From the NCBI GenBank assembly GCA_963718065.1, contig CAVQYE010000015.1:118658-182657 (forward strand): a stretch of 64,000 nucleotides of DNA. The letters run 5' to 3'. The stretch comes from CAVPGP01 sp963718065 (lineage in GTDB: Bacteria > Actinomycetota > Thermoleophilia > Gaiellales > Gaiellaceae). The notes below the pieces were generated by a model that saw only the letters and a list, made by a program, of their open reading frames with translations, ran no database searches and had not been told where the DNA came from. Made by a program: the position numbers and the translations under genes. Positions 7,979-17,437 of this stretch are shown here, piece by piece; position 1 is the stretch's first letter; every line of letters starts with the position of its first letter.

Positions 7979-10900
7979 TTAGCGATTCCGGCTTCTGTCC
8001 GCCCGCTCGAAGTCGTCGATCCACTTCGACATCGGCACATACCCGGGATCGCCCTCCTCGGCGGTTGCTGCGGGCTCCGGTTCGGGAGCGGCTTCCGGCT
8101 CAAGCTCGGGCTCGGCTGCCGCCTCGGCAGCGGGCTCGAACGGGGCCGGCTCGCGCTCGTGGTCATCGGCCTCGGGCTCCGCGCCCTCGCTCACTGTGTC
8201 CTCGGGCATCGCGGCGGACGCGTCGGCGCCGTTCGCCGACACGGCCGGCTTCTTCTTGCGGTTGCGGCCGCCGCGTGAGCCCCGCCTGGTCTTCTTCTTC
8301 GGCGGCGCGTCGGCGCCGTTCGCAGACGCCTCGCCGGCGACGGCTTCGACGACCTCGTCCTCGGCAGGCTCGACTGCGGGCGCCTCGGCCTCGGCCGGCG
8401 CCTCGTCGTGCTGATCGCCGTCCTCGCGGCCGAAGCCGGAGTCCGGAACGTGGATCCGCGGCGCGGCTTCGGCTTCGCGCTCGGGCTCCGCCGCGTCGAG
8501 CTCGGCGGCCTCCACCGGCCCGATCCCGCCCGGCTCGACCTCGCTCGACTCGGCGTGATCCGCGGTCGTCTCGGCCGGCGCCTTCTTGCGGCGGCGTCCG
8601 CCGCGCGAGCCGCGGCGCGTGCGCTTCTTCGGCACCGTGGTGCCGTCGGCGGCGACCTCGGTTGCTGCGCCTTCCTCCGCGTCCTCGGCTGCAGTTGCGT
8701 CGGTCTCGTCCTCCTCGACCGCGACGTCCTCGGTCTCGGCGACAGCCTCGGCGGCCGGCTCCACGGCCTCCTCGGCGGCGTCCTCCACGATCTCGTCCGT
8801 CTCGACCTCGTCCGGAGCGCCGGGCTCGGAGGCGGTCTTCTTGCGAACCGCGCGCGTCGGCTTCTCGGCCTCCGCCTCGGCGGTGAGCGGCTCGTCGGCC
8901 TTCGCCACCGGAGCGGTGAGCTCGGCGTAGGCGACATCGTCGAGGACGCGCGTCACCTTGATCTTGACCTTCTTGCCGACGAGCTTGGCGGCGTCTGCGA
9001 CGCAGACGTCGAAGTCCTCCACCTTGCCGACGCCCGCGCGCGGGTCGTGGAGGCCGACCTCGACGAGCTTCAGCTCGAGCTCTGCATCCTCGGCCACAGG
9101 CTTCTTCGGCTGCAGCTTCGCGAGCGTGCCCTGCTCGAGGACCAGGAAGTGGTCGAGATGCAGGTCGTCGCGGCCGACGAGGAAGAACCGCTTCTTCGTC
9201 AGCTCCTCGATCTCGGTGAGCCGCTCGGCGCCCGGCCCGACGAGCAGGGCGGCGACCTTCGCGTTCACCTCGACGCGGAACGCCTTCGAGCGCGACCCCG
9301 GCGTGGCGAGGGCGCGCAGCTTGCGCTCGATGTCGATCGCAGTCGTGCGCTCCGAGAGGACGATCCCGTCGCCGCCGCAGGTGGGGCACTTCTTCGTCAT
9401 CACCTCGCGCGGGCCGTCGGTGACGTTCTGACGCGTCATCTCGACGAGGCCGAGCGGGGAGATCTCGACGACGTACGTCTTGGTGCGGTCGCGCTCGAGC
9501 TCGGTGCGGAGCGCGTCCTCGACCGACGCCCGGTTCTTCGGGTTCGCCATGTCGATGAAGTCGATGACGATGATGCCGCCGATGTCGCGCAGCCGCAGCT
9601 GGCGGACGACCTCCTTCACCGCTTCGAGGTTGTTCTTGGTGATCGTGTCCTCGAGGCGCGCTCCCGACGACTTCGACCGCGAGCCGACGAAGCGCCCGGT
9701 GTTGACGTCGATGACGGTGAACGCCTCGGCGTAGTCGAAGACGAGGTAGCCGCCGGAGGGCAGGTCGACCCGGCGCGAGAGCGTCGACTCGATCTCGGCC
9801 TGGACGCCGAAGGCCCCGAAAAGCGGCTCCGGCTCCTTGTAGCGGATCACCCGCTCGACCATGTGCGGCGAGGTCTTCTTCAGGTAGCCGACGATGCGCT
9901 TGTACGCGCGGTCGTTGTCGACCAGCGCGCGCTCGAAATCGCCTGTGAAGAGATCGCGCGTGACGCGCAGCGGCAGCTCGGCCTCCTGGTAGACGAGCGC
10001 GGGCGACTTGACGGTCTTCGCCTTGGCCTCGATCGACTTCCAGAGGCGCTGGAGGAAGACGAGGTCGCGCTCGACGTCTTCGGCCGAGGCGCCCTCGGCC
10101 GCCGTGCGGACGATGATCCCGCCCTTCGGCTGCGGCTGGATCGACTTGACGATGTCCTTCAGGCGGTTGCGCTCCTCGTCCTCGATACGCCGTGAGACGC
10201 CGAGGCCGTCGCCGTGCGGCTGGTAGACGACGAAGCGGCCGGGGAGCGAGATCTCGGTCGTGAGCCGCGCGCCCTTCGTCTTCATCGGGTCCTTGACCGC
10301 CTGCACGAGCACGTCCTGCCCGCGGGAGATCAGATCCTGGATCTTGCGGGCGCCCTTGCGGCCCTCGAGCTCGGGGCCGACGATCTCGTCGACGTAGAGG
10401 AAGCCGTTCTTCTCGAGGCCGATCTCGACGAACGCCGCTTCCATGCCGGGCAGCACGTTGTCGACGACGCCCTTGTAGATGTTGCCGGCGATCGAGCGCT
10501 TCTCGGGCCGCTCGAGGTAGACCTCGGCGACGCGATCGTCCTCGAGCACGGCGACGCGGCGCTCGCCGGCGTCGATCGAGACGAGGAGCTCACGCTTCGC
10601 CTGCGGGAGCGGGGCGCGCTTCGGCGGCGTCCGGCGGCGCTGGGGCGCGGAGCGCTCGCGGCGCTTCGGGTCGCGCTTGGCGCCCTCCTTCTTCTCGCCT
10701 TCCTTCCGTTCGGAAGGCTGGCGCTTCCGCTGTCCGGTTGCGGGCTTCGCGACGGTGTCTGTCGCAGCGTCGCCGGCGGCGCCGTTCGTGGCAGGGCCAG
10801 TGCCGGCGGGCCGCTTGCGCCCGCGTCCTCCGCGGGAACCGCGGCGGCGCTTCGCTGCTGCTGTCGAATCGCCCGCGTCCACGGCGGGCGGTGTGTGGAT

Positions 10901-10996
10901 TACAGGATGAGACTGGGGCTGGACGACGGCGGGCGCGGCAGCCTGCTCAGGCGCCTGCTCTCCGCTCTTCTTGCGTCGGAACCAAGGGAGTGGCAA
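7979..10996 (-). CDS. rne: Ribonuclease E/G family protein
   Basis: The 1005-residue protein is an endoribonuclease for mRNA decay and rRNA processing. After an Ala-rich N-terminus the catalytic region begins about residue 130 (KRELLVSIDAGERRVAVLED). An S1 domain contains YKGVVDNVLPGMEAAFVEIG. The DNase-I-like part has FDYAEAFTVIDVNTGRFVGS and GGIIVIDFIDMANPKNR. The zinc-link motif CPTCGGDG is near residue 537. The tail is very acidic and alternates with Arg-rich blocks of the type RRGSRGGRxRK near residues 47, 788 and 898, probable RNA-binding segments. The start is TTG with GAGGAG upstream. As in other actinobacteria, it precedes rplU-rpmA-obg. Confidence 0.93.
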   Translation of the reverse strand: MPLPWFRRKKSGEQAPEQAAAPAVVQPQSHPVIHTPPAVDAGDSTAAAKRRRGSRGGRGRKRPAGTGPATNGAAGDAATDTVAKPATGQRKRQPSERKEGEKKEGAKRDPKRRERSAPQRRRTPPKRAPLPQAKRELLVSIDAGERRVAVLEDDRVAEVYLERPEKRSIAGNIYKGVVDNVLPGMEAAFVEIGLEKNGFLYVDEIVGPELEGRKGARKIQDLISRGQDVLVQAVKDPMKTKGARLTTEISLPGRFVVYQPHGDGLGVSRRIEDEERNRLKDIVKSIQPQPKGGIIVRTAAEGASAEDVERDLVFLQRLWKSIEAKAKTVKSPALVYQEAELPLRVTRDLFTGDFERALVDNDRAYKRIVGYLKKTSPHMVERVIRYKEPEPLFGAFGVQAEIESTLSRRVDLPSGGYLVFDYAEAFTVIDVNTGRFVGSRSKSSGARLEDTITKNNLEAVKEVVRQLRLRDIGGIIVIDFIDMANPKNRASVEDALRTELERDRTKTYVVEISPLGLVEMTRQNVTDGPREVMTKKCPTCGGDGIVLSERTTAIDIERKLRALATPGSRSKAFRVEVNAKVAALLVGPGAERLTEIEELTKKRFFLVGRDDLHLDHFLVLEQGTLAKLQPKKPVAEDAELELKLVEVGLHDPRAGVGKVEDFDVCVADAAKLVGKKVKIKVTRVLDDVAYAELTAPVAKADEPLTAEAEAEKPTRAVRKKTASEPGAPDEVETDEIVEDAAEEAVEPAAEAVAETEDVAVEEDETDATAAEDAEEGAATEVAADGTTVPKKRTRRGSRGGRRRKKAPAETTADHAESSEVEPGGIGPVEAAELDAAEPEREAEAAPRIHVPDSGFGREDGDQHDEAPAEAEAPAVEPAEDEVVEAVAGEASANGADAPPKKKTRRGSRGGRNRKKKPAVSANGADASAAMPEDTVSEGAEPEADDHEREPAPFEPAAEAAAEPELEPEAAPEPEPAATAEEGDPGYVPMSKWIDDFERADRSRNR

Positions 10997-11105
10997 ACGA
11001 GACTCCTCGTGTAGTGATGCGCGCGCGGACGCAGCCCGGTTTCCCGGCGCGAGGCAGCGCGCAGCGTGTTGTCAGTGTCAAACATCTCTCTCCGCACAGT
11101 AGCAA

Positions 11106-11126
11106 GGGGTCCGGAAATCCGGCCCC
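11106..11126. terminator. Possible hairpin terminator
   Basis: GGGGTCCGG, loop AAAT, CCGGCCCC: an 8-bp stem with a one-base bulge, 34 bases beyond the stop of the minus-strand small gene at 11160. It has no U-tract. It may end that transcript ahead of rne. No good promoter for rne was found in the rest of this 160-base gap. Confidence 0.35.
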
Positions 11127-11159
11127 GAGCCAGCGTGCGCCCCGTTTGCGGGTTAGATT

Positions 11160-11363
11160 CTACGCGGCTGCCGGCCGCAGCTTGGCGCGCCGCGCACGGA
11201 TGGCTCGCAGGCGCTGGTTCAGCCGCGCCCATGCCCAGGGCTCGAGCTCGGCGTACCGCACCACGGACTGGCCGCGCGTCGCCTCGAGGTATTCGAACCA
11301 CGCGTCGGCTTCCTCGATCATCAGCAGCTCTTGTGCCTCGCGATTCAGCAGCGCCATGCTCAC
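11160..11363 (-). CDS. Small hypothetical protein
   Basis: A 67-residue protein, MSMALLNREAQELLMIEEAD, then WFEYLEATRGQSVVRYAELE and a basic C-terminus (RLRAIRARRAKLRPAAA). It is probably all helical and soluble. The family is not recognised. CACCTCCAG on the plus strand just upstream is the complement of a good GGAGGTG ribosome-binding site, which supports translation. Confidence 0.6.
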   Translation of the reverse strand: MSMALLNREAQELLMIEEADAWFEYLEATRGQSVVRYAELEPWAWARLNQRLRAIRARRAKLRPAAA

Positions 11364-11410
11364 CTCCAGTCGGATGGCGAGAGACTAGGTCCTGGACCGG
11401 ACGGTGCGGC

Positions 11411-12214
11411 TCAGCCGGACACAGGCTCGGTGGCGCGGGCCTCGTGGTAGCGCACGGCCGCCTCGCCGATCGCGCGCGTGCCCCCATATGCCACGCCGCC
11501 TTTGAGCGCCCAGCCGGCGACCGGGACGAGCTCGAGCAGCTCGCGGGCAGCGGCGCGGAAGCCGAAGCCGGCGCCGACGACGCCGAGGAGCTCGAGCGCA
11601 CGCTCGCGGTCCGGCTGCTGGCCATGCGCGTGCCCGATCCTCAGCACGAGTCGCACCTGGTTCAGCGTCAGCACGGGCAAGGCGGCGCCGGGGACGATCG
11701 TGACGGCGCCGATCCAGCCCGCACGCATGGAGAAGCTGCGGATCAGCTGGTCGCACACCGCCGTCCTGAAGACCGGCAGCCGCCGGGCGAGCCCGCTACC
11801 GGCCTCACCGACGCGCCGCGCGACGGCGGCGGTGATCTCGTCGAGCGGGAAGCTCGCGCCTGCGCCGACCGAGACAAGGCCCGTGGCGAGCACGTACGGC
11901 ACGCGCTCGACCCCGGGCCGCGTCACGCAGATGATCGGCACACCGGCCCGGTCGGCCGCACGCAGCGCCTTGATGTCGTCCTCGGTCGGCTCACCCGGGA
12001 GCACGTAGACGAGAGCCAGCGCCCGCTCGAGCGGGTCGTTCTCGAGCACCGCGCTCGCCTGGCCGCCGGCGCGGAGCTCCTTCGCCAGGAGCGGTGCGAG
12101 CGCCGGGGCGCCCGCGACGAGCAGGTGCCGGTCGTCCGACGCCGAGATGCGCAGCTCCTTGACGATCGCGATGACCATCGACGGCCGGACCGGCAACTTT
12201 CCCATCTTGCCCAT
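11411..12214 (-). CDS. DUF697 (YcjF-like) membrane-associated protein
   Basis: The protein is 267 residues. The N-terminal ~130 residues resemble the nucleotide-binding half found with DUF697, but I see no P-loop (HLLVAGAPALAPLLAKELRA). The C-terminal DUF697 region has hydrophobic helices: SFSMRAGWIGAVTIVPGAAL, LTLNQVRLVLRIGHAHG, LLGVVGAGFGFRAAARELLE and LVPVAGWALKGGVAYGGTRA. The function is unknown. Its ATG overlaps the rodA stop (TGATG), so it belongs to the elongasome operon as its last gene. Confidence 0.7.
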   Translation of the reverse strand: MGKMGKLPVRPSMVIAIVKELRISASDDRHLLVAGAPALAPLLAKELRAGGQASAVLENDPLERALALVYVLPGEPTEDDIKALRAADRAGVPIICVTRPGVERVPYVLATGLVSVGAGASFPLDEITAAVARRVGEAGSGLARRLPVFRTAVCDQLIRSFSMRAGWIGAVTIVPGAALPVLTLNQVRLVLRIGHAHGQQPDRERALELLGVVGAGFGFRAAARELLELVPVAGWALKGGVAYGGTRAIGEAAVRYHEARATEPVSG

Positions 12215-13407
12215 CAGCGCCTCGCAGCGCGCTGCGCGGGACGCCGGCGCGCGTGAATCGACAGCAGGATCCCGATTGCGAGCAAGTTCGTGACCATGGC
12301 AGAACCACCGTACGACATGAACGGCAGCGGGATGCCGGTGATCGGCGCGATCCCCATCGTCATGCCGGCGTTGACGAAGATCTGGAAGAGGAACATGAAG
12401 ACGATCGCGCCCGCCGCGATCGCGCCGAACAGGTCACGCGCCACGGCGATCACCTTCAGCCCGCGCCAGACGACGAGCAGGTAGAGCAGCAGCAGGATCG
12501 AGAGGCCGAGGAACCCGCGCTGCTCGCCGAACGAGGCGAACACGAAGTCGGTGCGATGCTCGGGCAGGTAGTTCAGGCTGGTCTGCGTCGCACCCGAGAC
12601 ACCGCGGCCGCGCAGCTCGCCGGCGCCGAGCGTCGTGATCGACTGCGAGATGTTGTAGGTCGTCCCGCGCGGGTCGGAGTCGGGATGCAGGAAGCCCGTC
12701 AGACGGTCCTGCTGGTACGCCTTGAGCACCGGTGTGCCGGCAGCCGGCAGCACCCAGAGCACGAGCAGCGCGACGGTCAGCACCAGGCCGCCGACGATCG
12801 CCAGGTGCGACCAGCGAACGCCGCCGACGAAGAGCGCCGCCGCGGTGACGGCCGCGTAGACGAGCGCCGTGCCGATGTCGGGCTGGACGAAGACGAGGAA
12901 CAGCGGCAGCGCGGCGAGCCCCACGGCCCCGACGACGGTTCGCAGCTCCCCGATTCGCTTGCCCCGGTCGGCGAGGAACGCAGCCAGCGCGACCGCGAGG
13001 AACACCTTGCCGAACTCCGAGGGCTGGAAGAGGAACGGCCCGATGTCGATCCAGCGCTTCGACCCGCGCGTCGCGGCTCCCTCCAGCAGCACGACGAGCA
13101 TGACGATGATCGTGCCGCCGTAGAGCAGGCGCTTCGAGCGGCGCAGGACGTCTGGGTCGATCGCGATCACAACCAGCGCCAGCAACGCCCCGGCGATCGC
13201 GTTCGCGGCCTGGCGCCCGACCGCGCTGCCGCCGGGATCGTGCAACGTGACGCCGTCCAGCGCCCAGAGCCCGTAGACGACGAGCCCCGCGACGGCGGCG
13301 ATCATCACCCAGTCCAGCTGACGGACGAAGCCGGCGATCCCGAGCGTGTCCGACGAGCCGCGGGTGCGGAGCCCTCTTGCGCGTGTGTCGACTGCCTCGA
13401 GTGCCAT
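12214..13407 (-). CDS. rodA: Rod-shape peptidoglycan glycosyltransferase RodA
   Basis: The 397-residue SEDS protein has about ten membrane helices and polymerises lipid II during elongation. Motifs: GSKRWIDIGPFLFQPSEFGK, then FVQPDIGTALVYAAVTAAAL, LPEHRTDFVFASFGEQRGFL, and the C-terminal GIAPITGIPLPFMSYGGSAM. Its start overlaps the mrdA stop (ATGA), so the SEDS protein and its partner transpeptidase are translationally coupled. Confidence 0.96.
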   Translation of the reverse strand: MALEAVDTRARGLRTRGSSDTLGIAGFVRQLDWVMIAAVAGLVVYGLWALDGVTLHDPGGSAVGRQAANAIAGALLALVVIAIDPDVLRRSKRLLYGGTIIVMLVVLLEGAATRGSKRWIDIGPFLFQPSEFGKVFLAVALAAFLADRGKRIGELRTVVGAVGLAALPLFLVFVQPDIGTALVYAAVTAAALFVGGVRWSHLAIVGGLVLTVALLVLWVLPAAGTPVLKAYQQDRLTGFLHPDSDPRGTTYNISQSITTLGAGELRGRGVSGATQTSLNYLPEHRTDFVFASFGEQRGFLGLSILLLLYLLVVWRGLKVIAVARDLFGAIAAGAIVFMFLFQIFVNAGMTMGIAPITGIPLPFMSYGGSAMVTNLLAIGILLSIHARRRPAQRAARR

Positions 13408-15452
13408 CAGTCGCTGATGTGGCTCGTGATCTGGTTTGCCTGCTTGCCGAAGTACTGCTCGAAGACGCGCAGTGCCGCCGGCGCGGCCGCGACGCCGCCG
13501 TGGCCGCCGTTCTCGATCATGGCGCAGACCACGATCGAGGGCGTGTCTCCGGCGCCCGACGGCCCGTAGCCGCACCACCACGCCTGGTCTTCCTGATGAC
13601 CCGCCGGGTAGCCCGGAAGCGGCACGACCTTCTCGGCGGTGCCCGTCTTGCCGGAGATCGGAACGGGGAAGTTCGCGAAGACGCCCGACGAGGTGCCGAT
13701 CGAGGCGTGCGTCGCCTCGTAGAGCCCGTCCTTGACGGCCTGGAGCGCGCCCGCGTCGACACCGACCGCGCGCGGCGGCTCGGCGCCGAACCGGCGCAGC
13801 ACGCGCGTCGGCCGCCCGTTCTGGCCGGGCTGCTCGACGTCCTCGACGACGTGCGGCGTCACGAGCTTGCCGCCGTTCGCGAGCAGCGCGTAGAAGCGCG
13901 CCATCTGCAGCGGCGTCACGGCGACGTCCTTCTGGCCGATCGCGAGCTGGATCGAGTCGCCCGGCTTCCAGAGGCGGTCGATCTCCCAGCAGCACGGGTC
14001 GCTCTTCTTCGTGAACGTCTCCTGGCGCCACTCGGGCGTCGGCAGCAGGCCGCCCGTCTCCGGCCCGACGTCGATGCCGGTCGGCTCGCCGAACCCGAAC
14101 CGGCTGGCCCAGGCCTGGAACGGATGGCCCCGGTCCTGGGGCAGCGCGAAGAAGCGGTCGCCGAGTTGGTAGAAGTACGTGTCGCAGGACGCCGCGAGCG
14201 CCGTCCGCAGGTCCATCCCCTGGTTCGTGAGGGGGTTCCAGTTCTTGAACGGCTGGTGGCCCTTGTCCTCGGGCGAGAAGAAGACGGGCGAGCAGAGCAG
14301 CGTGTCGTAGGGATTGACGAGGTGCTCCTGCATCGCGGCGATCGCCGTCACCGGCTTGAAGGTCGAGCCCGGCGGATAGAGGCCCGCAAGCGCGCGATTG
14401 AGCGTCGGGTAGTTGGCCGCTTTTGCGACCGCCGGGTTGTAGAGACCGAGTTGCTTCAGCTTCTCGGGGTCGCGCGAGACGTAGACGCTCGGCTGGTAGG
14501 TCGGGTTGGACGCCATCGCCAGCACCGCCCCGTCGCGCGGGTCGAGGGCGACGATCGCGCCGCCGTTCGCGGCCCACTTGCCGTCGGCGTGGGCGAGGTT
14601 GATGCCCTCCTGCAGCGCCCGCTCGGCGGCGCGCTGGAGGCCGATGTCGAGCGTCAGCCGGATCGCGTTGCCGCCACGCGGCAGCTGGCTCGGCTCGAGC
14701 TCGCTCTGAGGGCGCCCGAGCGAGTCGACACGGAGCTGTGAGAGACCGTCGCGGCCGCGGAGGTACTTGTCGTAGGTGGACTCGACGCCCGCCTGTCCGA
14801 TCGTGTCGCCGAGCGTGTAGCCGTCGCCCTTCATCTGCTTCAGCTGCGTCTCGGAGATCTCGCCCACGTAGCCGAGCACCTGCGCGGCAAGCGACTGGTA
14901 GCGGTAGTGGCGCAGGTGGTTGTCGATGATCTGGATGCCCGGGAACGCGTCCTGCCGCTCGCTCAGGAACATCACCTGGTCCCGGTGGACGCCGCGCTTG
15001 ATCACGAGCGGCGTCAGCGGATCGCCCTTGCGGGCCTCGATGCCCTTGAGGATGTCGGCGACCTTGACGTCGAGCACGTCGGCGAGCGCACGCAGCTCCT
15101 TGCGCTGAGCGGGCCATGTCTTGGGGAGGTCGGAAGGCCAGAGACGAACGGCGGTGCCGGCGACGTTGCCGACGAGCACCTTGCCGTGACGGTCGAGGAT
15201 GACGCCGCGAGGCGCCTCGATCCGGACTTCGCGCACCTGGTTGTTCTGCGCCTCTTCAAGGTAGGTCGTGCCCGACAGCACCTGCAGCGCCCAGAGGCGG
15301 AGGAAGAGGATCGCGAAGACGGCAAGCGCGAGCGCGCCGAGGATGGCGATGCGCAGCGCAAGCTGCGGGGTCAGGCGGTACGGCTCGGAGGTGCGCGGAT
15401 CGGGCGGCAGGAAGCGCTTCAGGCCGCCGGGGCGAAGCGAGCCGCTAGCCAA
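13407..15452 (-). CDS. mrdA: Penicillin-binding protein 2 (transpeptidase)
   Basis: The 681-residue class B PBP cross-links peptidoglycan with RodA. There is one N-terminal helix (LALRIAILGALALAVFAILF), then a dimerisation domain (EAPRGVILDRHGKVLVGNVA). The transpeptidase active-site STFK is in AGLYPPGSTFKPVTAIAAMQ, the SxN is in ALAASCDTYFYQLGDRF (SCD), and KTGT is in PVPISGKTGTAEKV. A CC pair (KKSDPCCWEIDRLWKPGDSI) lies in the transpeptidase domain. It is coupled to rodA downstream and overlaps mreD upstream by 8 bases. Confidence 0.96.
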   Translation of the reverse strand: MASGSLRPGGLKRFLPPDPRTSEPYRLTPQLALRIAILGALALAVFAILFLRLWALQVLSGTTYLEEAQNNQVREVRIEAPRGVILDRHGKVLVGNVAGTAVRLWPSDLPKTWPAQRKELRALADVLDVKVADILKGIEARKGDPLTPLVIKRGVHRDQVMFLSERQDAFPGIQIIDNHLRHYRYQSLAAQVLGYVGEISETQLKQMKGDGYTLGDTIGQAGVESTYDKYLRGRDGLSQLRVDSLGRPQSELEPSQLPRGGNAIRLTLDIGLQRAAERALQEGINLAHADGKWAANGGAIVALDPRDGAVLAMASNPTYQPSVYVSRDPEKLKQLGLYNPAVAKAANYPTLNRALAGLYPPGSTFKPVTAIAAMQEHLVNPYDTLLCSPVFFSPEDKGHQPFKNWNPLTNQGMDLRTALAASCDTYFYQLGDRFFALPQDRGHPFQAWASRFGFGEPTGIDVGPETGGLLPTPEWRQETFTKKSDPCCWEIDRLWKPGDSIQLAIGQKDVAVTPLQMARFYALLANGGKLVTPHVVEDVEQPGQNGRPTRVLRRFGAEPPRAVGVDAGALQAVKDGLYEATHASIGTSSGVFANFPVPISGKTGTAEKVVPLPGYPAGHQEDQAWWCGYGPSGAGDTPSIVVCAMIENGGHGGVAAAPAALRVFEQYFGKQANQITSHISD

Positions 15453-15969
15453 GGAGGCGCACCTCGTGGATGCGATCCGAGTACTCGGCCGGCGGGAAGA
15501 GCCGGCGGCAGAGCGCGTAGACCGGCAGCGTCAGGATCAGGTTCAGCGCGAGCTCCGGCGGCAGCGTGTCGACGAGCGCGAGCCGAGCCGGAGCCGGCTC
15601 GCCGAGGAAGAAGTGCAGCGCCAGGCTGCCGATCGCGTAGAGGATCGTCACGACGCCGACGGAGAGAAACGGCGCGTGCGCACGGTCACGGGCGGTCGTC
15701 TCGCCGTAGCGCCCGATCCAGAAGCCCGCGGCGGTGAGCAGGAGCGAGGTGAAGCCGAGGGTGCCGAGCGTCGCGGTGTCGAGCAGGAGGCCGGCCCAGA
15801 AGCCCGCCACCGCGCCGAAGATCGAGCCGCGCAGGAGCGCCAGGCAGAGCACCGTCACGAGCGGCAGGTCGACCGAGCCGCCGAAGAGGCTCGCCGACGA
15901 GAGGATGCCCGTCTGCGCCAGCACGGCGACGAACAGCAACGCGCCCGCCTTGAGCCCGTCGAGCATCAC
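15445..15969 (-). CDS. mreD: Rod-shape protein MreD
   Basis: The 174-residue membrane protein has five or six helices: MMLDGLKAGALLFVAVLAQT, LPLVTVLCLALLRGSIFGAV, AGFWAGLLLDTATLGTLGFT and LNLILTLPVYALCRRLFPPA. The GLLLDTATLGTLG segment is typical of MreD. It lies between mreC (4-base overlap) and mrdA (8-base overlap). It is part of the elongasome scaffold. Confidence 0.9.
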   Translation of the reverse strand: MMLDGLKAGALLFVAVLAQTGILSSASLFGGSVDLPLVTVLCLALLRGSIFGAVAGFWAGLLLDTATLGTLGFTSLLLTAAGFWIGRYGETTARDRAHAPFLSVGVVTILYAIGSLALHFFLGEPAPARLALVDTLPPELALNLILTLPVYALCRRLFPPAEYSDRIHEVRLLG

Positions 15970-16918
15970 GGCAGCGGCGGCAGCGGCTTCTTGGGGACGA
16001 GGACGAGCACCGACTGGAGCGCCGTGAAGTCGACCGACGGCTCGACCTGGATCTGCTTGAACGGGTCGATGTCGCTGTCGCCGGTGCTGGAGACGACCCC
16101 GATCTGGATCCCGCGCGGGTAGAGCGACGGCAGCTTGCCCCGGCCCGGGGAGCCGGAGGTGACGATCACGTCGCCGGTGTTGACGAACTTCGCCTTGGCG
16201 ACCCGGTCGAGCACGAGCGTGTCGGCACCGCCCTGCCCGTGCTGGACGATGCCGATCGCGCTCGGGTCGGTGAGCACCGACGCGGACGCGGCGCTGCTCG
16301 GATCGGTCAGCAGCGTCACGCGCGCGACACCGCCGAAGACCTTGGTCACCTGGCCGACGAGCCCGCTGCTCGTGATCACCGGATCGCGCAGGCCGATGCC
16401 GTGGTCGGTGCCCGCGGCGATCACGATCTGCTGCTCGAAGCGGCTCGGCGGCTGCGACAGCACGCGCGTCGCGACGACCGTGAAGTCCTGCGCCAGATGC
16501 TGGAAGCTCGGCGAGTCGACGTACGCGAGCTGGCGCCGGTAGTCGGCGTTCTCCTGCAGCGCCGACTCGTTCGCCACGACCTGGCGCTCGAGGTCGGCGA
16601 CCTGGCGCTTCAGCTTCTTGTTCTCCGACTTGGCGCCGAGCACGTCACCGGTCCAGCCGGCGGCGTCGCGGAAGGGCCGTGAGACCCGTTCGGCGCCCAC
16701 CTCGAACGGACGCAGGATCGTCGCCCCGAGGCCCTGAATGCCGTCGCGCGGAGCCGCGGAACGACGCGGTGATCAGCCCGAGCGAGAGCAGCGACGAGGA
16801 CGCCCACGACAATCCGGCGCTTGACGGCGCTTGATCGTTTCGAGGGGTAGCCAGGGGGTGCGGAACGCTGGACGGACGAGCCCAGGACCGCAAGACGGAC
16901 AGTCCGGTTACGAGGCAC
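15966..16918 (-). CDS. mreC: Rod-shape protein MreC, two frameshifts near the N-terminus
   Basis: The main frame (from about 16,735 downward) reads GAERVSRPFRDAAGWTGDVL, a coiled coil (SENKKLKRQVADLERQVVAN) and the beta-domain (VITSSGLVGQVTKVFGGVAR, LPSLYPRGIQIGVVSS). The N-terminal anchor lies in other frames: VKRRIVVGVLVAA, then LLSLGLITASFRGSA, then GIQGLGATILRPFEVG. This implies indels near 16,800 and 16,745, both in short GC repeats. A GTG at 16,918 (PRNRTVRLAVLGSSV) gives about 317 residues, slightly longer than usual. TACACT 12 bases upstream is a possible -10. Confidence 0.85.
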
Positions 16919-16987
16919 GAGCTGCAAAAGAGTGTAGCGGGGTCGCGAGAGGTCTTCCCGCGGCCCCGCCACACCCGGCAGCCCGCG

Positions 16988-17437
16988 CTACCGCTGCGCG
17001 ATGTGCTCGACGTAGCGGCCGAGCACGTGATCCCAGCCGCTGTTGTAGCCGGCGGGCTCCTCGTCGCCCTCCCCGTAGGCCTCCCAGCCGCTGTGCACGA
17101 GCTCGACGCGGGTGCCCTCGCCCTCCGCGGTGAAGGTCACCTCGACCTGCGTGGCCGGCCGCTCGGGGTTGACGCGCCAGTTGAGCAGCACACGCGACGG
17201 CGGCTCGTAGGCGAGCACGTCGTACCAGGGCTGCAGCGCGCCGTCGATGAGCTCGCCGTTGACGCCACCCTCGTGCCACTCCAGCTGCACCTCAGGGTGC
17301 TTCTCCTCCGAGATCGAGTGGGTCTCGAAGGGCCACCAGTCCGCGACGCGGTCGGTGAAGACCTCGAATGCCCGCTCGACCGTCGTCTCGACGTGGAGCG
17401 TCTTGCGGATCGTCAGATCCATTCCCACAGCCATCAT
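16988..17437 (-). CDS. SRPBCC/AHSA1-domain protein
   Basis: The 149-residue protein has MDLTIRKTLHVETTVERAFE, then FTDRVADWWPFETHSI and VEVTFTAEGEGTRVELVHSG WEAY. This START/Bet v1-like fold (AHSA1 subgroup) binds hydrophobic ligands. It is commonly paired with an ArsR regulator, as here: its start overlaps the arsR stop by 4 bases. The ligand is unknown. Confidence 0.85.
   Translation of the reverse strand: MMAVGMDLTIRKTLHVETTVERAFEVFTDRVADWWPFETHSISEEKHPEVQLEWHEGGVNGELIDGALQPWYDVLAYEPPSRVLLNWRVNPERPATQVEVTFTAEGEGTRVELVHSGWEAYGEGDEEPAGYNSGWDHVLGRYVEHIAQR

Noticed and set aside
11041..11100. TTGACA (minus strand) before rne as a -35 box
   Set aside because: No acceptable -10 lies 16-18 bp downstream.
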